Shown here piece by piece: positions 22,756 through 35,974 of a stretch of 64,000 nucleotides of DNA; position 1 is the stretch's first letter; each line of letters opens with the position of its first letter. Position numbers and translations under genes: made by a program. The stretch is taken from contig NC_134678.1 in the NCBI RefSeq assembly GCF_024713945.1, positions 558,001 to 622,000 on the forward strand. Reading direction: 5' to 3'. Source of the DNA: Dermatophagoides farinae. Its lineage: Eukaryota; Arthropoda; Arachnida; Sarcoptiformes; Pyroglyphidae. Below the pieces are notes generated by a model. That model did no database searches, was not told the origin of the DNA, and saw nothing but the letters and a program-made list of their open reading frames with translations.

Positions 22756-25232
22756 ATGAATCTACAGAATGAAGAAGAGGATTATGTTCTAAATTTAAGC
22801 GATCAACGTATTGATTTCAAGCCAGTGTCGAAAAATGTGAGCGTTTTCTATGATGAATCCAATCGACAGGTATGTTTTTTTTTTTTTTTTTTTTTGATTG
22901 AAATTCAATTCAATTCAACCATTATTCCACTATATTCAGGTTTTCATTGTGATCGATAGAGGTAGTGAAGCAATTATTGTTAAAAATCCTGATGGATTTG
23001 TTATGAAATTCTGGTATGAGAAAATCAAAGAATTTTTTACATCAAAATACTCATTAGAATTTTTCATTTGCAGCATACAGGATCGTGGCAATATATTTTC
23101 AATAAAATTTTCACCAAACTATGAAATACTTTCATTACAACGGTCAGTTGAATATGTTGAATTTTTTCTATTCAAAAACGATCAACCACAAGAGTTTTTT
23201 ACACATAAATTAAAGGTATTTTTAACAGTGAACAATATATCAACAAGTTTTCAACATTTTGTTTGAATATTTGCAGAAAAATGGTAAAATTCTTGGATTT
23301 TTTTGGACAAATAATAATGAAATTGTAATCATATCGAATAATGGTATCGATTATTTACAAGTTTTAGCCGATAAAAAATGTCTAAAATCATTGAAATGTT
23401 TTAGTTTAACCGTTGATTGGTTTGTGTTTCAGGTAAGCAATTTTTTTTCAAATTCAATTTAATCACTATTTATTATTATTTTTAGCCTGCTTCAGGTATA
23501 CTTTTAATTGCCAATGGAACATTTGGAAATGTTATACATCCATTTTCATTCAGGGTAAGTGTGTATCATCATCATCATTCGTTTTCTGTTATTGTTTACC
23601 GATTTTTTCCAAAGTTATCCAATGTATATAGGCTAAATAAATTTGAAATTGAATTGACATATCAAACAAAAAATACAAACAATAATTATCTACAAGAAAG
23701 AGATGTTACCGTTGTAAATTTGTAAGCCATATAAATCGTTATATGTTGTAATGAAAGAAAATTTTTTCAATTTTTGTTCATTTGGAATTTTAGATATGGC
23801 AAACCACGATTATTGATTTTGAAACATCAACCCATTGCTAAAGATCAATTTGGTGCTCGTGTTATTGTCTATACATTTCATTATAAAAAAGATTTACAGC
23901 CACAAAAAACGGACGTGTTAATCACAAATCTGACCGGAAGATTTGCCATCAATATTGTTGATGATATAGTCATCATACATCATCAAACGACAAAAAGTTC
24001 AATGATATTTGATATTAATTTATCGGCAAATGAAATCGTTGATAATGTGAAATATCATCTGCCAATCATTTCGAAATGTGCAATTAGACCATATAAAATT
24101 AACAATGTTATTGATTATGATTTATGTAAGTTTTTTTTCCAATTTGAATTTTTTTTTCATTTTTTTTCTCATTCATTCATTTGTATAGATTCACCAAATT
24201 GGGTCATTTTTCAGCCAAACATAATAATCGATGCAAAATATGGCTGTCTTTGGTTCTTGGAATTGAATCTAGAGTTTATGGAACGATTAATAAAAAATGT
24301 ACCAATACTTATCGATTTTTTGCTATTACGTCGCAATTCCAAATCAATCATATTGAAAGTTTGTCGAAATATTGTTAATATAAGTAAAAAATATGGTCAA
24401 AATCCTATTGGAAATTTATCGTTGGTTTTCAATAAATTGAATCTTACATATAAAGAATCATTGATTAATAATCGACAAAACAAAACGATGACGACGACGA
24501 TGCTGATGACGATTGAATCATCATCATCATTTGATTATATACGACATAAAACAATGACCACAATTGATCAGAAAGATATATTAAGCAATTTTTTCGAATA
24601 TTTCACTGAAGATCGTATTGACAATAATCTTGGCATCGCTATCGTATTTGAATATGTTCATTCATTATCTAGTCATGATATTCAAATTGATTTTTTCATC
24701 TATGAATTCTTAATTAATCATCTAATCAAATCGGGAAATTATTATCAAATGCATCAATTTTTACAATACCATGTATTCACTGATTCAACACATTTGGCTT
24801 GTTTATTATTATCGTTAAGTCGTAAAAAATATCCATATGGTTATCAGCTTGGATTGGATATGTTAAAAAGATTGAACAAATCAGATGATGAAATTGTCGA
24901 AGTATTATTGTCACAAAATCAGATTATTCGTGCATTACGTTATGTAGAAAAACATGGCGATATTTATAGTGTGTCGGCAAGAAAATTTTTAGAAGCAGCT
25001 TTCGCCACCAAAGATGTGAAAATTTTTCATCAAGTTTATAAATTTTTTCAATTAAGAAATTTAAAATTAAGAAATTCATTAGAATTTGTTAAAGGTGAAT
25101 ATAATTTTTGTTTTTTAATTTCCAATACAACAAAATGATTCATTTTTTTCAAAATTTTCAGGAGAAAATTGTATCATTTATGAACGACAATTTGAAAATA
25201 TTTTCGGTAGTAAAATATCCGTACTTTTATGA
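22756..25232 (+). CDS. RMC1: RMC1, regulator of the MON1-CCZ1 Rab7 exchange factor
   Basis: Nine exons: 22756-22869, 22940-23013, 23074-23215, 23277-23432, 23486-23554, 23615-23721, 23794-24125, 24189-25094, 25162-25232; 656 codons plus stop, the same size as human RMC1 (657). The N-terminal half is the beta-propeller-like region (SVFYDESNRQVFIV, IFSIKFSPNYEILSLQR, KNGKILGFFWTNNNEIV). The C-terminal half is the helical Mic1 domain with the conserved MHQFLQYHVFTDSTHLACLL, YQLGLDMLKRL, DDEIVEVLLSQNQIIRALRY and SARKFLEAA, ending GENCIIYERQFENIFGS. RMC1 (Bulli in fly) joins Mon1-Ccz1 to activate Rab7 on late endosomes and autophagosomes. Introns 23014-23073 and 24126-24188 are stop-free multiples of three; removing each restores the alignment. 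The stop lies 10 bases from the CAD stop. Confidence 0.95.
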
Positions 25233-25242
25233 CGGTGTACGG

Positions 25243-28200
25243 TTAAAATTTTCCCATCACCATAGCTAATAATGCCATACGTGCGTACATTCCACATTCA
25301 GCTTGACGAAAATATGCAGCACGTGGATCATTATCAAAATCCGGTCTATGAAAAAAAAAAATCAATTCAACAAATACAAATTCAACAACAATAAATTATG
25401 ATGAAAAACTTACGATATTTCATTCACACGTGGTAATGGATGCATTACAATCATACGTTTTTTAGCTTTTGTCATCAATTGTGGTGTTATGACGTACATA
25501 CCACAGTATTTTTTATATTCTTTCATATCACCAAATCTTTCACGTTGTATTCTTGTCATATAAAGAACATCAGTTTCCGAAAGAATCGATTCCAATGAAT
25601 CATATTCTTTTTGAGCGATTTTCTTGGATGATACATATTCTTTCACTTCATTTGGCATTCGTAATTGTGGTGGTGAAACATAATTTAACCAAATTTTATA
25701 ATGTGTTAACATTCTTGCTAATGAATGTACAGTTCGACCATTGGCTAAATCACCACATAATGTTATCTAATTTAAATAAAAATTTTAATTAATAAATTAT
25801 AAACGTTAATTTAAAATTGAATAAAAAACTTACCACTAAATTATTAACGGTGCCAATTTCTTCACGTATAGTAAATATATCTAATAATGCTTGTGTTGGA
25901 TGTTCACCAATACCATCACCAGCATTGATGATTGGTTTTAGGCATACTTTTGATGCACGTTCTACGGCATGTTTTTGTGGATGCCGCAATACGACAACAT
26001 CAGCATAATTTGACATCACTGCTACAGAATCTTCCAATGTTTCACCTTTCTGTACTGATGATGTTTCTATATTCATATAGATAATACCACCACCTAAACG
26101 TTGCATCGCTGCAGCAAATGAACATGATGTACGGGTGCTAACTTCATAGAATATCAAAGCCATCAATTTTCCCTTTAAAATTGATTCAACAGCCACAGGT
26201 GGTTCATTTCCACGATCCAATGGTTTTTCTTTCGCTACACAGATACGAAATTTATGTGCTAAATTAAATATTTCATGTAATTGTTCACGATTAAAATCCA
26301 TAACGGATAGAACATTTTTGCCAGATAAACCATGCACTTGTGAAATGGTTGGTAAATTTGCTGGTATTCTTGGTGAATATGATTTATCGTTAATTCCAAG
26401 TTCTTTAAACATTTCCAAATAAATTTCCGTTGTCTGTTGCTGTAATGTTGCCGACAAAACGGATAATGATGTATTGGTGGATGTTGGAATGTTTTGATCA
26501 CCCGATTGATCATCAATCATTGGTGGTGTTGCCATTGTTTCTTCAATATTTGTTGTTTCAATATTTAATGTATGTATATTGGTGGCCGGAGTTTTATTTT
26601 CCAATGTTTGTAATATATTACGACCGAATCCTGGTTGAACCAGGATGTTACCATCAACAAATGCAACTTCATTACGCAAAACAATACGTCTTACACGTCC
26701 GTAGACTTTTCGACCAGCGAATGGTGTCCATCGTGATTTTGTAAATGACATTGCTTGTGGTATGATCCAATCTTCATCCAAATCAACTTCAACATATGTA
26801 TCAGGTTGATCTGGTAAATCGAAAATTTTCATCGGATTATAATAAAGTTTTTTAATCAAATCATCCAATTTAAGTCTTCCTTCACGTACAGCTGTCAATA
26901 ACAATGCAAGCATTGTTTCGAGACCAGGAAATCCAGGTGGTGCTTGATTGGAATCTTTTTCCTCTACTAAATGTGGTGCATGATCTGTTGCAAATACATC
27001 GATTATGGACAAATTTTCCCATAATGCACGTTGATCTTTAGCCGTCACAAGATTTGGTTTAACATTTGAACGATTCTTTCCAATTTGTTCAATATCATCT
27101 TCACAAAGAAACAGATGATGTGGAGTCACTTCACATGTAACATTTATTCCTTTTTCTTTAGCCTTTTTAATCATCAAAATTTCTTCTTCACGTGCCACAT
27201 GACAAATGTGAACATGACGATCATATAATTGTGATAATAGTATCACCATCGCTGTGGTTTGTCGTTCAGCATGTACACAGATCAGAACGTTTTTTGGTAA
27301 TTTTTCAAAATGATTCATACATTCAATCATTGAATCCAATCTTAGCTGTCCATATGTATCATTCAGATACATTTTTACAGCCATAAATCTAGTGGAACGG
27401 GCAATGCTTGCTAATTCATCGGCATTATCATTTGTAGCTGCCATGAATAAAGCAAAATCACATTTTGCTTTTGTTTGAGCAATATTTAAAACTTGTTGCA
27501 ATGTTTCTTGATTCGTTATCGGTGGTTTTGTATTGGGCATAGCACCGACTAATGTAATACCACCAGCTAAAGCGGCAGAAGTGCCGGATTCAAAATCTTC
27601 TTTTTCCGATGCACCAGGTTCCCGAAAATGTACATGAACATCAATCAATCCAGGTAATCGAATGATTTTTCTCGAAGTCAAACAATCGATATGTGTTTTC
27701 AATGGTGGGTTATTATCAATAAGTTTCAATGCTTCAACCAATAATTTAGCACATTTTACATCCGATATCAATGGTATAGCATAATCAACGGCAAATCGCC
27801 TATAACGATAACCAAGTGTTGAAACACGCCGTGCACCACTTGTTCTCATCGGTAGATTGATAACTAAATCAATTTCTTTTTTAGATAAATATTGTGCAAT
27901 ATCATTGATTTTCGTACGATTTGGAATGGTATCATCTTCAAGGAACGGAAGCTCTACGGCTTCAACAGGAATGTCTTTTTCATTATAAAAATCAGCTGTA
28001 CCTAATGTAGCATATAGCCGATAACCCATATGATGTAATGTTCGTATACTTGGCAATAATTCAGATTTATGTTTATGAGCACCAATCGATATTAATGCAA
28101 TTCTTTTCTTGGGAATACGAAATCCAGTACTAATCATTGCTTTCAAATAGGCTTCATAACGATTTTCACCGAAACAGGCAACTTCACCGGTACTAGCCAT

Positions 28201-31200
28201 TTCAACACCCAATGTGACATCAGCACCACTTAAACGTGAGAATGAAAATTGTGGCACTTTTACACCAACTCGGCGATAACAATGAGCGTTATTATTGATT
28301 CCACGATCATCCATCATTGATGATTTCGATAATAAATCGATCGGTGTTTCACGAATGCCCATTATAACACGTGTAGCCAATGCAACCAGATCGCAATCCA
28401 ATGTTTTCGATGTAAATGGAAATGAACGTGATATTCGTAGATTACATTCAATAACTTTAAGATCATTATCTTTAGCTATCAATTGCATATTGAATGGTCC
28501 ATTAACTTCCAAAGCTTTGGCAATTTTTTCACAAATAATCTTGATTTTTGTCAATGTTTCTTTATTCAAATCTTGTGGTGGTGTAACCAATGTAGCATCG
28601 CCAGAATGAACACCAGCATTTTCAACGTGTTCCGAAACAGCCATTGCGATTAACATTCCTTGTTGAGCCACAGCATCAATATCGATTTCTTTAGCTTCTT
28701 TAATGAATTTCGAGATTACCACTGGATGTTCTTTACTAACAGCTGTGGCTTCATTAAGATAATTTTCTAGATTTCTTTCTGAATGTGCAACATTCATTGC
28801 TGCACCAGACAGCACATATGATGGACGTATAACACATGGGTAGCCAACTTGTGAACAAAATTTTTTTGCTTGTTCAATATCCGTCAATTCTTTCCATTGT
28901 GGTTGCATAATACCAACTTCATCCATTAATCGAGAGAATTTAAAACGATTTTCTGCACTATCAATAAATTCTGGTGATGTACCAAGAATAATTGCCTTCT
29001 GACGAAATAAATCCATTGCAATATTGTTGGGCAATTGTCCACCCATACTCAAGATGATACCTTCCGGTTTTTCCATATCATATATTTCCATAACAGTTTC
29101 GAAAGAAATTTCTTCAAAATAAAGTTTATCACACATATCATAATCAGTGCTAACTGTTTCTGGATTACAATTTACCATAATTGTACGTTTATTCATCTGT
29201 AAAAAAAAAAAAAATTTTTTTAGAATTTTTAAAAATGAAAAACATTCATCAACAAACTTTGGCCAATTCTTGTACACAACCAACAGCACAGCAATCAAAT
29301 TCCACTGAACAACCAATACGATAGACACCACTACCCAATACCATAACACCGCCACCGTTATTATTATTGCTGGCCATCATTGTATCGTCGGATTCGGTTG
29401 CATTATATGTAAGATAAAGATAATTTGTCGATGCAGGCCATTCAGCTGAAACGGTGTCGACTTTTTTCACAAATGGTCGAATATTATTAGCAATTCGTTG
29501 TTTTCGTATCATCAATTCATGACTAACAACACAATGGGCAATAAATTTATCGGAAAATCCAAGTTTTTTCGCCCGTATCAAATCATCATTTGAAAGTGAT
29601 TTCAAAGATTTTAAATGTTGTTGAAAATTGATAATATTTTTCAATTTATACAAGAACCATAGATCAATTTTTGTTAATTCATGTAATTTTTCAATTTTCC
29701 AATCTGCTTCCAATGCTGCAGCTAATGCAAATATTCGTTTATCCGTAGGGCATTCTAATTCTTCTTTTGTTGCTTTCTTCAAATTCGTTTCAAAGCCCAT
29801 AACACTTTCATCGACCATTCGTAGAGCTTTTTGAAACGCTTCTTCAAAATTTCTTCCAATTGCCATCACTTCACCAACACTTTTCATTGAACTACCAATC
29901 AAATGTGTTACGTTGGTAAATTTACCTAAATCCCAACGTGGTATTTTCACAACACAATAATCAAGACTTGGTTCAAAACAAGCAGTAGTGGATCCGGTTA
30001 CACTATTTATCAAACATGGTAATGGAATATTCAAAGCAACTTTTGCAGCAATATATGCCAATGGATAACCAGTGGCTTTCGATGCTAATGCAGAACTGCG
30101 GCTAAGACGTGCATTGACTTCAATAATATAGAATTCTTCCGAATATGGATTCAATGCATATTGGATATTACATTCGCCAACGACACCAAGATGTTTTACA
30201 ACTTTTATGGCCATAGTACGTAATTTATTATATTCACGATTCGTTAATGTTTGACTTGGTGCCACCACAATTGATTCACCAGTATGTATTCCTAATGGAT
30301 CAAGATTTTCCATATTACACACGGTAATACAATTATTATATGCATCACGTAATACTTCATATTCAACTTCTTTCCATCCTTTTAGGCTTTTATCCATCAA
30401 TACTTGTGATGAATGAACCAATGCTTGTTTGACTAATTTTACTAATTCATCAGAATCCTGAGCAAATCCGGAACCCATACCACCCAAAGCATATGCTGAA
30501 CGAATTAAAATTGGATAACCAAGTTTATCTGCTTTTTCCAATGCTTCAGCTACTGAATAAACTGCCTCGTTTGGAGCCACTTCGCCACCAACTTGTGATA
30601 CTTTTTCGGCAAAAATTTTTCTATCTTCCGAATCGATTATTGATTTGATCGGTGTTCCAAGTACACGAACATTATATTGTTGTAGAATGCCACTTTTTTC
30701 CAATTCAATACCACAATTCAAAGCAGTTTGACCGCCAAACATAAGAAATATTCCATCTGGACGTTCATTTTTGATTACATCGGCTACATATTCTTTTGTT
30801 ATTGGTAGAAAATAGATTTTATCAGCCATTCCTGGATTCGTTTGCACAGTGGCAATATTTGGATTGATTAAAACGGTTTGAATTTTTTCCTCTTTCAATG
30901 CCTTGATCGCCTGTGATCCGGAATAATCAAATTCACCTGCCTGTCCAATTGAAAGTCCACCAGAACCAAGTATAAGAACTTTTTTTGGATAATAAGCACG
31001 ACAATTTTCCGGCGAATATTCAATTGATGGTGTAAGTAAATATTGTGAAATTTTCTCAGTAATCGGAATATTATTTCCACCTTCCAAATACAAGATTATA
31101 GATTGAATAAAAATATCGAACAAAAATTCCATATCTTCAGGACCGGCCATATGTTCAGGATGAAATTGAACACTAAAAAATGGTTTCCAACGATGTGCAA

Positions 31201-32248
31201 TACCTTCATTGGAATGATCATTGGCATTCGTGAAAATTGGTATCCAATCATTGGACAATGATTTTTCATCCACTGCAAAACCATGATTTTGTGATGTAAT
31301 ACAACATTTGATTCGATCACGAAACAATACCGGTTGATTATGGCCACGATTACCAAATTTCATTTTATATGTTTTAGCTCCGGCAACTTGTGATAGAATT
31401 TGATGTCCAAGACAGATACCAAAAATTGGTCGTTCACCATCGTGTATTAATTTGGAAATATTTTCCACGGTTTTACCACAGAATGATGGATCACCTGGAC
31501 CATTACTGATGAAAAGTCCATCAAAATCTTCATTATCTAATGGCCAATTCCATGGTACAACTTTCACTTGGGCACCTCGTCGAGCTAAACATCGAATTTG
31601 ATTATATTTCATACCACAATCAATGGCCAATATCTTTGGGAATCCATTTTCATTAAAAATTTTTGGTTCTTTCAATGAAACTTCATCGACTAAATTATCG
31701 GTATTCGGATCATAGAACGGAAAATCAACAATTGCCTGTGTTTTGTAGACAATTTTGGCCAATGTTGAACCTTTATCTTGAAGATATCTAGTCAATTGCC
31801 GTGTATCGATTCCATGAATACCAGTGACGAAATTTTTCAATAAATATTCATCGAATGATTGATAGGAATTCCAATGGCTATAATTCGATGATAATTCACT
31901 CATCACTACACAGATGGGCCATATTTTTCTTGATTCAAAATAAACGGGCAGATTGAATTCATCCAATTTTGGATCCTTATCATTCGGTACACCATAATTA
32001 CCGATCAATGGATAAGTGAAAACAAGAATCTGTTTATGATATGATGGATCAGTCATCGATTCGACATATCCAACCATACCGGTTTGAAAAACTGGATAAA
32101 AAAAAATTTTAAATAAAATTATCGAATACAAAAAACAAAAGCTCTATTTACCAATTTCGCCGGCAACACATTTATCTTGATAACCGAATGATATGCCGGT
32201 AAATGTTGGTCCATCTTTGATGATCAACAATGCTTCTTGTTGCGACAT
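25243..32248 (-). CDS. CAD: CAD: carbamoyl-phosphate synthetase II / dihydroorotase / aspartate transcarbamylase
   Basis: Five exons: 32152-32248, 29258-32091, 25834-29196, 25414-25766, 25243-25345; 2249 codons plus stop (human 2225). It does the first three steps of de novo pyrimidine synthesis in the cytosol. Order: glutaminase with nucleophile Cys259 in IFGICLGHQ and [12 protein letters not shown]; CPSase lobes ([54 protein letters not shown]); dihydroorotase ([23 protein letters not shown]); a linker; and aspartate transcarbamylase ([43 protein letters not shown], ending [11 protein letters not shown]). The 29,258/29,196 junction restores [13 protein letters not shown]. The start at 32248 ([18 protein letters not shown]) matches family N-termini; the frame is open further upstream but low-complexity. 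No catalytic motif I know is missing. Confidence 0.97.
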
Positions 32249-32921
32249 TTCGAAACAAAAAAAAAATTCACTTTTTGATATTTGATTCGAAGTTTTTTTG
32301 CTTTCAATATTTTTGAAAAATTTCAATATCAACGTGCCATCAACATTGACATGCTGTTTCGGTTTTTTCGTTTCAAATACAACGAAAAAAAAAAAATAGT
32401 GGCAGCAAAAAAAAAAATGTTTCAAGGCTGTATCAATGTGTGTCTGCGTGTATGAGTTTGTGTTAAGGTGGTTGATTACTCGAATCTCGCGGCTTGAAAA
32501 CATGGTGATTATCGTCGTTAACACACACACACACACACACACAAACACAAAAACAGACATCACAATTTTACCCTTTGCCAATTATATCCGAAAAATTTGG
32601 GTAGTAGCAACAAGTGTATGATATATTCATTGATTTTAATTGATTGAAAATGATCATCATAATGATGAAATGGTGGTAACAACAAAATTATTGAAATCTC
32701 GAATCGATACGATTTTGGAATGCCAAAAGAAAAAACAAATGGCGCCATCTTCAGGATAACCAGTTCAATACTGTTTAACTTATTTTGCGTATTAAATTAT
32801 TTTTTTTGTTTTTTTTTTGTTTTGTTTTACAATCGATGTGTCCATGTAAACAGTAAATCGAATCCATTCGAATTGTTGAAATTTTTTTTTCGTCAAATTC
32901 AATTTGAATTGATTTTCGATC
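32249..32921. promoter_or_regulatory. Divergent promoter region, CAD / BSDC1
   Basis: 673 bases between two outward-facing genes. A GGCGCCATCTT element at 32741-32751 reads on the minus strand as AAGATGGCGCC, a YY1/PHO-like core-promoter word, about 180 bases before the BSDC1 start. A CA run lies at 32522-32542. No supported ORF. Confidence 0.45.
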
Positions 32922-34156
32922 ATGTCCGAATCGACGATTGAATCCAGTGATAATGTTCTGGTTGATCCTAATCTTAATGATGAAACTAAAATTGATCAAA
33001 TGAACACGAATGATGCTCCGGAACCATCGACATCATCATCATCATCGTTTGGTGGATGGTTTTCCAATATCGTTCAACAAGCTAAACAAACCGTTAGCAA
33101 GGTAAATATTTAATTTAATTTGAGACTGGCCAGGTTTTTATAAAAATTTTTCAATTTTCTCTTCAAATCAACAACAAGACAACAATGGAATCAATAAAAC
33201 GTGATTTAAATGAACTGAAAGATGCTGTACAAAATGATACGACCAATATGATGTATTCGACTGCATCATTGGTGAAAAATACATTCAATGAAATTGGCAA
33301 TACCGTTACAGAGATTGGCAGTATGGGAACAAATGATGGTGGCAATGATGAACAACAGATTACATCAGATAATAGTAAATCGAACCACAAAACCCCCGAT
33401 GATGATGATAATGATGATAATTCCAATAAAACTACTACTGGCTTATCATTCGATATGAAAAGCCTGAATTCATGGACAGATAAATTTACGGAAACAGCAA
33501 AAACTACAATCAATCTAATGAAAGATACATTTGTTGATTCAATTTTTGCCAATGAATTTTATCCAGTGGATGAATTGAATGATGAACCATATGTTGTAAT
33601 TGGTGATGGACAAATCCTGCCAATAGATAATTGGATGGATCAATTGAAACAGTTACAAATTGATCCAAATACCTATTGTCGTGAACCAGCTGGACCACCG
33701 GATAATTTCGAACAATGGTTGGTGAAATTTAATCTAATCAATTATCAAAAACAAATGGAATATCTTATCGAGAATGTATTGGAAATATCAAAATTTCATA
33801 AACAATTAGTACCGCAAACAATATCGGATTCAGATTTTTGGCATCGATATTTTTATAATGTATATCAATTACGTGAACGATTAGCTGAAGAGATACGTGA
33901 AAAACATGCAAAAAATTCTAAACAACAACACCAACAACAACAACCACAAGTGGATAAGAATGATAAACAATCCGCATCATCATCATCATCGATATCTAGA
34001 TCGGAAACGGGTGAATGGGAAAAAATGAACCAAAACAACAACAACAACAACAATAATAATAATAATAATAGTACAGAACGAAATAGCCAAAAAGAACATT
34101 CAAGTAGTAAATGTTCAAGCGATGATGATGATCGTGGTGATTGGGTTAAAATGTGA
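32922..34156 (+). CDS. BSDC1: BSD domain-containing protein 1 (BSDC1)
   Basis: Two exons, 32922-33101 and 33179-34156, joined in phase 0; 385 codons plus stop. The N-terminus is acidic, then FGGWFSNIVQQAKQTVSKTTMESIKRDLNELKDAVQND matches the BSDC1 amphipathic start. The middle has DPNTYCREPAGPPDNFEQWLVKF. The BSD domain at about residues 215-275 carries the diagnostic DSDFWHRYFYNVYQLRE. The C-terminus holds Gln, Ser and Asn runs and ends SSDDDDRGDWVKM, an acidic-aromatic end like that of the vertebrate protein. BSD domains are small three-helix bundles; the cellular role of BSDC1 is poorly defined. The acceptor before exon 2 (CAACAACAAG) is weak, but phase and alignment support it. Confidence 0.88.
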
Positions 34157-34663
34157 TCAATGATTGATTGATTGATTTTTGTATACAAAACAAAACAAAA
34201 AAAATTTTGTATTTCTACCTGATTAATATATATCTAATAAAGTAACAGAAAAAATTGTGAAAAATTTTCTCTCCTTTACTTTGTTCATTGATGCATGAAA
34301 CAATTTCATCATCATCAAACAACCGACCAACCAACCCAACCAACCGCCTATCTCCATCCACACACAAACACACGAAAAAAATGGACTCATTTCTTGTGAG
34401 TGAAAATTGGCTTCCTGAACTTGAAACCAGAAAAACTAAATAAAGAAAGAAAATCGTATTTAGCTATTGCTTTTGTCGCATTTTTTCGTTATTTCGTTAT
34501 TGTTGAAATCGTCAATATAACCACCACTTATCAACTGCGACTGTTTTTTTTTTTTTTTGATTTAAATGAAATGAAATAAAAAAAATGTGAAACTTTTTTT
34601 TCAGCAATTTAAACTGATTGACATTTTTTTTGTTGCTGTAAATTTTTTTTCTGGGTGCCAAAG
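34157..34663. other. Spacer between BSDC1 and tetraspanin-like gene
   Basis: About 500 bases. An ATCTAATAAAG polyadenylation-like signal at 34232-34242 follows the BSDC1 stop. The rest is AT-rich with a CCAACC-type run near 34323-34345 and poly-T. No coding signal; the second half should contain the promoter of the next gene. Confidence 0.45.
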
Positions 34664-35974
34664 ATGAAGATAATTTTATTTTTAATCCAATTAATCGTTG
34701 GTGCCATTGGCATCAGTACATGGGTTTGTATTCTGTGGTGGTAGATTGCTCATGTTGTTGCTGATGATGAATTTCCAAAAAAAAAAAAAAAAAAATTTCA
34801 GATATTTGGCTGCTGCATGATGTTTTACGTTGTTTGGTCACTCAATACAATCACGAATATTCAATCGTTTTCCATTGGTGATTCGGTGAATATCAATCAA
34901 TCGAATTAATTTTTCTTTCAATCGATAATCGATCGTTTTTTTTGACACAGCTAATAACAAATGGCCAGCTAATATTTGGCATCATATTGTCAACGGTCGG
35001 ATTGCTCATCATTTATTCTAGTTGGAAAAAAAATTTGCATACACTGCGATTGGTTGGTGAAAAAAATTAAAAGATTCAAAAATCAATTTTCTCATTCGTT
35101 TTCTTTTTGTTTTTCTTTTTCACATTATTTCCGCCATTTCAAAGTGCATATTTTTGACCGTATTATCAATATCAATGGAAATTGGTACATTTATATCGTT
35201 GAAAGTTGCCAATGTTAGCATTTCCAATATTGTTGATCAAGGTTGGAAAGAGATGAATAATCAAAGTAAAAATTTCATACAAAAAGAGGTACAGGGTGGC
35301 TGTTAAAAAAAATTGTTTGTTTCAAGATTTTCTCTCTCTCTCTCTCTCGCTTTTTTTCAACAGTTAAAATGTTGTGGCCTTACTGGTCTAAGTGAATTTG
35401 CAAGCAAACTGGATCCAATTGATCAAAGCTGTTATTATCAACGACAAATGGAAACGGATTCAAAATACAAATTTTCATCATCATCATTATCATCATATGA
35501 ACCATATCGTGTGAGTACATGATGAATGAATGAAACAAACAAAAATTTTAATTTTTTATTCAATTCAATTACAAATAAATGATGATAGACCGGTTGTAAA
35601 CAGAAATTGATTGATTGGCTACGAAAACAGCGCAAAATATTCATTATATCCACGTGTTTATTGTTGGCTATACAGGTAGTAATTATTATTGTTGTTTGTT
35701 TTTTGATTGAACATTAAATTGAATTTTTTTTTATCCATCGATTTATCGATCATCATAGATTTTATCCATAATATTAATGTTGATTTTATTGAAATTATTA
35801 CAAAAACAAAATGAACAACTAGAACATGAACAACGATTCAAACGACAATCAAACATCATGATGATAATTGATGATGAAAATGAATCACCATCATCACCGT
35901 CATCTACATCGACAACGCCATCATCATTGATTTTTGGCAATAAACAGCAAAAAATTTTGCTTCAAGACATTTGA
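34664..35974 (+). CDS. Tetraspanin-like membrane protein
   Basis: Seven exons: 34664-34723, 34802-34885, 34951-35052, 35145-35288, 35364-35510, 35589-35675, 35759-35974; 279 codons plus stop. Four hydrophobic segments are visible: MKIILFLIQLIVGAIGISTW onward, LIFGIILSTVGLLIIY, CIFLTVLSISMEIGTFISL, and KIFIISTCLLLAIQILSIILML. The large loop between the last two contains LKCCGLTGLSEF, the CCG signature of tetraspanins, plus further Cys (DQSCYYQ, TGCKQKL) for the usual disulfides. The cytoplasmic tail is Gln/Glu-rich, then Ser/Thr-rich. Tetraspanins organise membrane microdomains and partner receptors; the partner is not inferable. All six introns are phase 0. Subfamily assignment was not possible. 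Confidence 0.82.

Noticed and set aside
29628-29834. Plus-strand frames inside CAD exons (also 26430-26744, 28295-28609)
   Set aside because: Antisense shadows of well conserved CAD coding sequence.
32249-32581. N-terminal extension of CAD from an in-frame upstream ATG
   Set aside because: It is a Val-Cys and Phe run made from CA and A repeats; CAD proteins start just before the glutaminase domain as at 32248.
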